Assembly: GCA_002256685.1 (NCBI GenBank)
Contig: NQJH01000151.1
Coordinates: 1 to 5,177 of the forward strand
Reading direction: 5' to 3'
Source of the DNA: Methylococcaceae bacterium NSP1-2
GTDB taxonomy: Bacteria > Pseudomonadota > Gammaproteobacteria > Methylococcales > Methylomonadaceae
Length of the DNA stretch: 5,177 nt
Shown piece after piece: positions 1-4,860 of this stretch; position 1 is the stretch's first letter, and each line of letters begins with the position of its first letter. The notes below the pieces were generated by a model, which saw only the letters and a program-made list of their open reading frames with translations, was not told where the DNA came from and made no database searches. The position numbers were made by a program, and so were the translations under genes.

Positions 1-1
1 T

Positions 2-880
2 ATTGCCTTAGCAAAAAATAAAAAAATCCGCTTGAACCGTGTGCGTGAAATTGCCAAAATTTTAGCGGCAGTCAAACAACAGCCGCCACGTTCGGCGAGT
101 GATTGGCTTGCTTATGTTGCGGAAAACTATGCTGAACAGCCCAACAATCCGTGGGTTTCTGTGTTACAAAACAGCTTAAAACTGTGGCAACAAGAAACCA
201 ACGATATAGAGATGCCCGCCAACATGACGTGCGAATTTATTTATGAAATTCTGCATGAATTGCAAAGCGACTGCCGCTTAGGACAAGGCGTATTTTTAAG
301 CACCATGCACTCCGCTAAGGGCATGGAGTTTACGCATGTTATTATTCTCGATGGTGATTGGAGCAAAGACGAACGCGAAGAACAACGGCGGTTATTATAT
401 GTCGCCATGACTCGCGCTAAAGAAACTTTATGTTTACTGCATGGTGAAAATGTACGCCATTCGTTTTTACATGAAATTAATGGCGATTGTGTGGTGGAAC
501 GTCTTGCCACTAATACCGCAATCCGCACTACACCGCTGCATTACGCGCTATTGGGTTTGGAGGATTTATATTTGGATTATGCCGCTCGCTTTGTGACTGA
601 TGACCCTATACACCACGCTTTAGCCACTTTGCAAACAGGTGATTTTCTCACTATTAAAAATCATCAAGACAAGCTGGTACTGTGTCATAGTGACATCATA
701 GTCGCCCAACTTTCTACGAAAGCCAGTAGCGAATGGCGTGATAAATTACCACATATTCAAACCGTAAAAATCATTGCCCTGCTACAACGCACTATTGATG
801 ACAGTGATGAAAAGTACCGCGCACGCTGCAAAACTGACCAATGGGAATTACCGCTAGTGGAATTTCGTTATGCCGAATAA
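2..880 (+). CDS. C-terminal part of a UvrD/Rep-like (SF1) DNA helicase, possibly the tail of a large RecQ-UvrD fusion helicase (5' end outside window)
   Basis: The frame is open from the left edge (codon 1 at position 2), so the TTG at 32 is unlikely to be the true start and the gene is 5'-truncated by the window. About 292 residues are visible. Two SF1 helicase signatures are clear. One is a motif V-type stretch STMHSAKGMEF (nt 299-331), followed by the strand THVIILDGDW. The other is a motif VI stretch RRLLYVAMTRAKETL (from nt 386), whose arginines contact the ATP gamma-phosphate in UvrD/Rep/PcrA. Family knowledge implies ATP-driven 3'-5' unwinding or translocation on DNA in the cytoplasm. 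After motif VI, about 150 residues continue (YALLGLEDLYLDYAARF, then a probable beta-rich part ending KTDQWELPLVEF), which is not the normal UvrD tail. From memory, this tail resembles that of very large RecQ-family proteins carrying a UvrD_C-like domain; this is inference. The gene ends in TAA at 878-880 and converges on hslR. Confidence 0.85.
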   Translation: MALAKNKKIRLNRVREIAKILAAVKQQPPRSASDWLAYVAENYAEQPNNPWVSVLQNSLKLWQQETNDIEMPANMTCEFIYEILHELQSDCRLGQGVFLSTMHSAKGMEFTHVIILDGDWSKDEREEQRRLLYVAMTRAKETLCLLHGENVRHSFLHEINGDCVVERLATNTAIRTTPLHYALLGLEDLYLDYAARFVTDDPIHHALATLQTGDFLTIKNHQDKLVLCHSDIIVAQLSTKASSEWRDKLPHIQTVKIIALLQRTIDDSDEKYRARCKTDQWELPLVEFRYAE

Positions 881-914
881 CCGTGATGTTTAAACAATTC
901 GGATTTGAATTACA

Positions 915-940
915 GGCGTACAAACCTAGGTTTGTACGCC
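915..940. terminator. Perfect 26-bp palindrome between convergent genes, probable bidirectional terminator
   Basis: The 26 bases are an exact self-complementary palindrome centred on CCTAGG. They can fold as an 11-bp stem (GGCGTACAAAC pairing with GTTTGTACGCC) with a CTAG loop on either strand. The site lies between the helicase stop (880) and the hslR stop (942-944), the usual place for a shared terminator. Neither side has a strong T-tract (GTTACCC on the plus side, TGTAATTC on the minus side), so termination may be weak or factor-assisted. Confidence 0.6.
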
Positions 941-941
941 G

Positions 942-1340
942 TTACCCTTGTTTAAATTGGTGAATTAATCGCCGATCTTTCTTGTTAGGTTTGTGTTCTG
1001 GTGCGGTAAAACCTGACAATGCGCGTTGTTCACGTTGTACCAAAATTTGTTGCTCACGCTTAGCCAGACTTTCTGCATCTTCTTGGTACATTAATACCGC
1101 GTCTTTCGCAGGACGGCGTTGTGCGCTGAGTGCGGTAATGGTTATTTGCCAGCGCAATCCGTCTTTAGTGATAGACAACACCGCGCCGACTTTTACTTCT
1201 TTGCTGGGTTTAACGCGCTGTTCATTAACGTGAACTTTACCGCCGCCTATCGCTTCAGCAGCGAGCGAGCGGGTTTTAAAAAACCGCGCTGCCCATAACC
1301 ATTTATCTAAGCGTAGTGCGTCAAGTTCAGACTGCGCCAT
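942..1340 (-). CDS. hslR: Hsp15, S4-domain heat-shock / ribosome-rescue RNA-binding protein
   Basis: The 132-residue product matches the length of E. coli Hsp15 (133 aa). An S4 RNA-binding domain covers about residues 8-60: LRLDKWLWAARFFKTRSLA, then GGGKVHVNEQRVKPSKEV, the typical helix-turn-strand S4 core. The C-terminal third is charged and helical, ending in the basic KPNKKDRRLIHQF characteristic of Hsp15. Known role: Hsp15 binds free 50S subunits that still carry nascent chain and tRNA after premature dissociation and helps recycle them. The ATG at 1340 lies inside the end of ispH, overlapping it by 14 nt in another frame, so translation is probably coupled. No strong SD sequence is visible before the start (only AGAG). 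Its transcription probably depends on the ispH promoter. Identification is by recognised sequence pattern. Confidence 0.93.
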   Translation of the reverse strand: MAQSELDALRLDKWLWAARFFKTRSLAAEAIGGGKVHVNEQRVKPSKEVKVGAVLSITKDGLRWQITITALSAQRRPAKDAVLMYQEDAESLAKREQQILVQREQRALSGFTAPEHKPNKKDRRLIHQFKQG

Positions 1341-2289
1341 GAGTCTCTGTTTGTTTTTTCAGCCCTTTAGGTAAAGAAAACACCACTTTTTCTTCGATAC
1401 CTTGAATTTCAATAGTTGATTTACCACCCCATGCTTTTAACTGCTCTATCACTTCTTGTACTAACACTTCTGGCGCGGACGCTCCAGCAGTCACACCCAC
1501 CGTATTGACACCCTCAAACCATTCTTTCTGCATATCTTGTGCAGTATCAATGAGATAGGCTGTTCTACCTAATTGTTCGGCAATTTCACGCAGACGATTC
1601 GAGTTTGAACTATTCGGTGAACCGACCACCAGTATAATTTCTGCCGATTTAGCCAAATCATGTACCGCATCCTGACGATTTTGCGTTGCATAACAAATAT
1701 CATCTTTTTTCTGCTCTTGAATCGACGTAAATCGTGCTCTTAAAGCATCAACCATGATTTTAGTATCCGTCATGGACAGTGTCGTTTGAGTCACATAAGC
1801 CAGATTATCGGGATTATGAACTACTAATTTTTCCACATCGGCAGGGGTTTCGACCAAATAAATGCCGCCATTTTCGGTGCATTTTTCATACTGCCCCATC
1901 GTGCCTTCGACTTCAGGATGTCCCGCATGACCAATTAAAATCACTTCGCGGTCTGATTTGGCATGTTTAGCGACTTGAATATGCACTTTAGTGACTAACG
2001 GGCAAGTCGCATCAAATACCGTTAAATTACGTTCTTTGGCTTCTTTTTGGACTTGTTTAGAGACCCCATGCGCACTAAAAATAAGATAAGAACCGACAGG
2101 GACATCGGTTAAATCTTCAATAAAAATCGCGCCTTTTTCTTTCAGACCGTCTACTACTGTACGGTTATGCACAACTTCATGGCGTACATAAATTGGTGCG
2201 CCAAAGGTTTCAATGGCTTGATCGACAATTTCAATAGCGCGGTCAACACCAGCACAAAATCCACGAGGGTTAGCGAGTAAAATTTTCAT
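1327..2289 (-). CDS. ispH: 4-hydroxy-3-methylbut-2-enyl diphosphate reductase (IspH/LytB)
   Basis: The 320-residue protein is full length for the family. It performs the last step of the MEP pathway, reducing HMBPP to IPP and DMAPP in the cytosol with a [4Fe-4S] cluster. The three cluster cysteines are present: C12 in PRGFCAGVDRAI, C96 in DATCPLVTKVH and C199 in DICYATQNRQ. Substrate-binding residues are also in place: H41 (HEVVHN), H74 (SAHGVS), H124 and E126 (GHAGHPEVEG), T169 (VTQTTLS), S227 and N229 (GSPNSSNSNRL) and S271 (TAGASAPE). The start ATG at 2287-2289 gives the canonical MKILLANPRGFCAGVDRAI N-terminus; its SD is weak. It is the first gene of a unit with hslR, overlapping it by 14 nt. 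I see no convincing -35/-10 pair upstream, although TAGAAT on the minus strand at 2329-2334 could be a -10. An essential housekeeping gene with no oddities in the catalytic residues. Confidence 0.98.
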   Translation of the reverse strand: MKILLANPRGFCAGVDRAIEIVDQAIETFGAPIYVRHEVVHNRTVVDGLKEKGAIFIEDLTDVPVGSYLIFSAHGVSKQVQKEAKERNLTVFDATCPLVTKVHIQVAKHAKSDREVILIGHAGHPEVEGTMGQYEKCTENGGIYLVETPADVEKLVVHNPDNLAYVTQTTLSMTDTKIMVDALRARFTSIQEQKKDDICYATQNRQDAVHDLAKSAEIILVVGSPNSSNSNRLREIAEQLGRTAYLIDTAQDMQKEWFEGVNTVGVTAGASAPEVLVQEVIEQLKAWGGKSTIEIQGIEEKVVFSLPKGLKKQTETHGAV

Positions 2290-2714
2290 ATCTTGACTTA
2301 TTAGGTTGGTTATTTTTGGAATGACGTTATTCTAACTCAACAAGACAAGCACGGCTATTAAGTTAAGTTGGAATATAAGTAACTATTCATACCACCAAAA
2401 TGGGTACGGGATTATCAAATCACAATTCGCGTCTAACAACGATTCTTCAAACAATACGCGTTAGGTCGAATCAACAGGATTGCAAAGCAATTCATTCTTG
2501 CCTTGTTCCATTTGAAATGTTCGTTTAGTATTTACCGATAGTGCCTTAGGATAGGCTGAGGGTCAAAGCCCATCATTACGAACGACGCGTTTGCTTCGTT
2601 AATACATCCTATCGCTCTTACATTCTATTTAGCTCGTCGAAAGGGTTAATATTTTGTAGTATTTCAACGAGTTATTCTATTTTTGTCATGTACAAAGAAA
2701 TGAGGTATACGATT
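2290..2714. other. Non-coding divergent intergenic region with imperfect hairpins
   Basis: This stretch of about 425 bp separates the divergent ispH and the secreted-protein gene and must hold both promoters. I see no credible ORF. Structures visible: a 5-bp hairpin ATTGC-AAA-GCAAT at 2479-2491; AACGACGC-GTTT-GCTTCGTT at 2581-2600 (8-bp stem, one mismatch); outer arms GATAGG (2550-2555) and CCTATC (2608-2613) that could enclose that hairpin; and a 10-bp imperfect inverted repeat CTCGTCGAAA / TTTCAACGAG at 2633-2642 and 2662-2671. No recognised riboswitch or sRNA family was identified. Confidence 0.4.
2633..2671. repeat. Imperfect inverted repeat upstream of the secreted-protein gene, possible operator or 5'-leader hairpin
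   Basis: Arms CTCGTCGAAA (2633-2642) and TTTCAACGAG (2662-2671) pair over 10 bp with one mismatch around a 19-nt AT-rich spacer. The spacer contains the poor -35-like TTGTAG at 2654-2659, with a TATTTT at 2678-2683 that could be a matching -10. The position, about 45 bp before the start codon, fits a regulator-binding dyad or a leader hairpin. The sequence alone cannot decide between these. Confidence 0.3.
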
Positions 2715-3230
2715 ATGAAACTTTACTCTTTAATATTGACTGGACTTGTGCTTTTTTCTACCGCTGCGCTGGCTGTTGAAGAACCTAGCCCTGAGAAGAT
2801 TGATGCGGTACATCAACGCGAGAAGCTAGTAGAACCCTTTGACGTGGATCAAGTCAATGAAATGTTTACTAAAACGGTTCATGGGGGTGTCCAGCATGTG
2901 GTCGTTAAATCAGCAGATAATACCAAGCAAATAAAGTTGATTCAGGAGCATCTACTTAAAAAAACCAATGAACTCAGTAAAGGCGATTTCTCTGAAACTG
3001 AACGCATACATGGTGCTGATATGCCGGGACTTGTCGTGTTAAAAACGGCACAACCTTATGATATAAAGTATGAATATGAAGCGTTGCCCAATGGTGCGCA
3101 AATTCATTATTCAACTGAATATCCGAAGTTTGCCCAAGCCCTGCATGAATGGTTTGATGCTCAGGAGAAGGAACACGGCAACGAAGTGATACAAGAACAC
3201 AGTAAACACCATTTAACACCTAAAGAATAA
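2715..3230 (+). CDS. Small secreted (periplasmic) histidine-rich protein of unknown function
   Basis: I chose the ATG at 2715 because GAGG at 2702-2705 sits 9 nt before it and translation from there begins directly with a signal peptide: MKLYSLILTGLVLFSTAALA (residues 1-20) with a type I cleavage site ALA|VEE. The upstream in-frame ATGs at 2688 and 2700 would put 9 or 5 extra residues before the signal and have no matching SD. The preprotein is 171 aa, the mature form about 151 aa. Mature features: FTKTVHGGVQHVVVK (residues 51-65), then a helical region, then RIHGADMPGL (97-106), ALPNGAQIHYST (123-134) and ALHEWFDAQEKEHG (142-155). There are many histidines, including the tail EHSKHH, and no cysteine. 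I recall similar small exported proteins sharing the HGADMPGL and HxWFDAQ motifs, sometimes labelled 'aspartate carbamoyltransferase', which this is not (no ATCase fold motifs, far too short). Histidine and methionine could suggest metal binding, but that is speculation. Confidence 0.85.
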   Translation: MKLYSLILTGLVLFSTAALAVEEPSPEKIDAVHQREKLVEPFDVDQVNEMFTKTVHGGVQHVVVKSADNTKQIKLIQEHLLKKTNELSKGDFSETERIHGADMPGLVVLKTAQPYDIKYEYEALPNGAQIHYSTEYPKFAQALHEWFDAQEKEHGNEVIQEHSKHHLTPKE

Positions 3231-3268
3231 CAAGATAAGCTCATGTCAATAAGTTCGGCTGTATAAAT

Positions 3269-3301
3269 AAACGACCGAGGTCTTCAAGACCTCGGTCGTT
3301 T
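3269..3301. terminator. Strong palindromic rho-independent terminator shared by convergent genes
   Basis: The arms AAACGACCGAGGTCTT (3269-3284) and AAGACCTCGGTCGTTT (3286-3301) are exact reverse complements around a single C, giving a 15-bp stem with a TCA loop. The site lies 38 nt after the secreted-protein stop and 105 nt after the di-iron protein stop, which converge on it. The A and T ends of the stem supply short U-runs on both strands. The minus-strand tail is better (CGTTTATTTATAC) than the plus-strand tail (CGTTTGGGTAAC), so it should stop the minus-strand gene most efficiently. Confidence 0.88.
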
Positions 3302-3348
3302 GGGTAACTTATACACGCCGACTTTTTGCTAAAAACTTAACAAATGCG

Positions 3349-3378
3349 GTAGATACATACTGTCTTGACGGTATCTAC
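3349..3378. repeat. Short inverted repeat in the 3' region of the di-iron protein gene
   Basis: The arms GTAGATAC (3349-3356) and GTATCTAC (3371-3378) are exact reverse complements with a 14-nt spacer. The spacer plus the adjoining bases contain a second nested near-palindrome, ATACTGTC-TT-GACGGTAT, with one G-T pair, so two alternative folds are possible. It lies in the 3' untranslated part of the minus-strand transcript, between the stop at 3407 and the terminator at 3301. It may be an mRNA-stabilising hairpin or a small repeat remnant. No function can be assigned. Confidence 0.4.
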
Positions 3379-3406
3379 ACGCTGGATTATCACTTGCTTT
3401 TAGAAA

Positions 3407-4303
3407 CTAATCAGCCTTGCAGTAAGAAGGAATCCAACTGCGCTCAATAATGTGAGGCGGTAACTGATTAAAATCAAATTTTTCGCCATCTTCAATCATT
3501 TGTTTTAAATCAAATAATTGCCCTATTTCAGGAATATCATTGAAAAATAGAGTATAAAAAGGTTTAACTAACCATTTAGAAATTTTGATACCAATTGCAC
3601 CGACAAAGTTTCTACGCTGCCCAACATGCGCGGCTTCATCAATGGTAATTTCATCCAGTAAGGCTTTTAATCTATCGCGTACTTCAGGTTCATCGGCTAA
3701 CACCTCATCAAATAAGTGTTGTAAATGAACATAAAAGGTCACGCCCATTAATTCAGTCACAAATGCGGGTGAGTCTAGTAAAAAACTGGGTATTTTAGGA
3801 AAAAATTCATACACTTTTTCTTTCCACGGTGAAAGCGGCACCCATTCGACTTTATCCAACCCGCAGGTTTTCAGCATTTCTTCAAACAAACGCACATGAC
3901 AGAATTCTTCTGCTAAATGTATTCGAGAAATTTTATCTTCAAGTGTGCGGCAATCCGCCATGCTAGGCGCGACATTCCATGCCCCTTTAATGCCGACCCA
4001 TTCATGGCGGGCAAATTTATAAATGCCAGTCAACATCAATGTCATGCGATCCAACGACTTAGGATCATCGACCATCGTAATATAATTACGATAAAAAACC
4101 TCAGGATTGGCTAAAGGTGTCCGCAATTTTACTGGATTGTCTTGAAAATATTGCAACTTAGCGCGTTTTTTGAGTAAATCTCTTTCTTCTTCGAACAATT
4201 CACCGCCGTGTTGTTGAGTGAAAATCCAATAATCTTCAAAGTTTTCTTTGCGTTGTTGTTCGGTGCTAGCCGTAAAAATGGAACGATATTTAGCGGAACT
4301 CAT
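3407..4303 (-). CDS. Ferritin-like di-iron carboxylate protein of unknown substrate
   Basis: I chose ATG 4303 because GAAGG lies 5 nt upstream. A GTG at 4348 would add 15 residues (VYNKRASLHLNTKVF) without an SD. The product is 298 aa, soluble, with no signal peptide. It carries the metal-ligand pattern of the ferritin-like four-helix di-iron superfamily: E101 (ARHEWVGIKGAW), E133 and H136 (AEEFCHVRLFEE, an ExxH), E184 (VTELMGVTFYVHLQH), and E223 and H226 (IDEAAHVGQRR, a second ExxH). The spacings (32 and 39 residues between the paired glutamates) fit helices 1-2 and 3-4. This full set is what di-iron oxygenases, oxidases and desaturase-like proteins use to bind two irons and activate O2. AurF-type N-oxygenases have a similar layout, but the extra histidine of AurF is not evident. 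The ending IERSWIPSYCKAD contains a cysteine. No neighbour reveals a substrate, so the reaction is unknown. The gene upstream is the hdeD fragment, 102 nt away and codirectional. Confidence 0.8.
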   Translation of the reverse strand: MSSAKYRSIFTASTEQQRKENFEDYWIFTQQHGGELFEEERDLLKKRAKLQYFQDNPVKLRTPLANPEVFYRNYITMVDDPKSLDRMTLMLTGIYKFARHEWVGIKGAWNVAPSMADCRTLEDKISRIHLAEEFCHVRLFEEMLKTCGLDKVEWVPLSPWKEKVYEFFPKIPSFLLDSPAFVTELMGVTFYVHLQHLFDEVLADEPEVRDRLKALLDEITIDEAAHVGQRRNFVGAIGIKISKWLVKPFYTLFFNDIPEIGQLFDLKQMIEDGEKFDFNQLPPHIIERSWIPSYCKAD

Positions 4304-4359
4304 AAAAACCTTCGTATTTAAGTGTAAAGATGCACGTTTATTGTACACGAGATATTACA

Positions 4360-4389
4360 TTAATAATCTCATGGTTTATTAATAGTCAG
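4360..4389 (-). promoter_or_regulatory. Weak candidate promoter for the di-iron protein gene, overlapped by an imperfect inverted repeat
   Basis: On the minus strand, CTGACT (4389-4384) and TATTAA (4365-4360) match the sigma-70 -35 and -10 elements at 4 of 6 bases each, with an 18-nt spacer, about 57 nt before the ATG at 4303. Just downstream and overlapping, 4349-4370 reads as an imperfect inverted repeat (GAGAT-ATTA / TAAT-A-ATCTC, one bulge) that could bind a regulator. The region is very AT-rich, so chance matches are likely. Confidence 0.25.
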
Positions 4390-4405
4390 GTTGTATTATA
4401 GCTAA

Positions 4406-4735
4406 CTACGGATTACGATTTATTACATTGTCTTTGTGATGTAAGCTGATTTTTACCAATGACCAGCCTGCAAATAACAGATTAATGCCTAAAAATAAAC
4501 CCAGTAACCAATCAGCAGTTTGTGGCCAACCTGACCATATTATTAAGGCTAAAACCAACGGTGTAATACCACTAAAAAGTACAAAGCCCCAATGCGCCAT
4601 AGGGCGCATCATTAATGCAAAAGAAATTTTTGCTACTCCTTCTATCGCAAAAAACAACGACATGAGCATCGTTAGCGTAAGAACGCCCCCCAGCGGATTG
4701 GCAAGAAATAAGTAACCAATAATCACCTTTGACAT
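4406..4735 (-). pseudogene. HdeD-family (DUF308) membrane protein, N-terminal half lost to IS insertion
   Basis: The 109-residue frame starts with an ATG (4735-4733) that belongs to the IS end; hdeD-derived sequence begins about 4728. It matches the C-terminal half of HdeD/DUF308 proteins: YLFLANPLGGVLTLTMLMS with FFAIEGVAKISFALMMRP (TM segment), WGFVLFSGITPLVLALIIW (TM) and DWLLGLFLGINLLFAGW (TM). Full family members are about 180-190 aa with six TM helices; here only the last three remain. HdeD is an inner-membrane protein linked to acid stress in E. coli; its role in other bacteria is unclear. The tnpB element directly abuts the break. The IS end contributes GGAGGAGG, which is too close to the ATG (0-3 nt) but 9 nt from an in-frame GTG at 4726-4724, so a three-TM fragment might still be made. 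The frame has no internal stop, so the insertion is probably recent. Confidence 0.8.
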
Positions 4736-4860
4736 CCTCCTCCAGCTAAAGCAGGGGGATTCCTACTGCTAGACGCTTATGCCCAAGCGCGAGAATATTC
4801 TTAGCCGCATTAATATCTCTATCATGCGTCGTGCCACACTCAGCACACGTCCATTCTCTT
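4713..4860 (-). ncRNA. Predicted TnpB guide RNA (omega RNA): scaffold from the tnpB 3' end, guide from hdeD
   Basis: In characterised IS200/IS605 elements the guide RNA is made from the right end, overlapping the 3' part of tnpB, and the bases just past the element serve as guide. The tnpB stop is only 17 nt from the element end, so the scaffold must overlap coding sequence. The guide would be AGGTGATTATTGGTTA (4728-4713, minus strand), which is hdeD sequence. The 5' boundary given is arbitrary. This is an inference from family behaviour, not a structure I could model. Confidence 0.35.
4738..4759 (-). other. Right-end subterminal imperfect hairpin of the IS element
   Basis: Read on the minus strand, TCCCCCTGC and GCTGGAGGA can pair around a TTTA loop. 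The stem has a T/T mismatch next to the loop-closing GC pairs and a C/A mismatch further down. IS200/IS605 ends carry such subterminal hairpins with an unpaired T, recognised by the TnpA Y1 transposase as single-stranded DNA. The hairpin overlaps the last codons and the stop of tnpB (TAG at 4748-4746). Confidence 0.55.

Noticed and set aside
241..528. Minus-strand open frame inside the helicase gene
   Set aside because: It is antisense to a strongly conserved helicase region and has no recognisable protein features.
982..1233. Plus-strand open frame opposite hslR
   Set aside because: It is a shadow of the S4-domain coding sequence with no independent support.
2329..2334. TAGAAT as an ispH -10 element
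   Set aside because: No acceptable -35 lies 16-18 nt upstream, so I did not list it as a promoter.
2688..2714. Upstream ATGs at 2688 and 2700 as the start of the secreted protein
   Set aside because: ATG 2715 has a well-placed GAGG and directly begins the signal peptide; the upstream starts lack an SD and would place polar residues before it.
3269..3301. Palindrome as a phage or integron attachment site
   Set aside because: There is no integrase or recombinase nearby, and its place between convergent genes with U-runs explains it as a terminator.
4304..4348. GTG at 4348 as the start of the di-iron protein
   Set aside because: It has no SD and would overlap the promoter-proximal inverted repeat; ATG 4303 has GAAGG 5 nt upstream.
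4406..4735. Intact small three-TM membrane protein gene
   Set aside because: The sequence matches only the C-terminal half of HdeD proteins, and its start codon lies within the IS end, so a truncated gene is the simpler reading.
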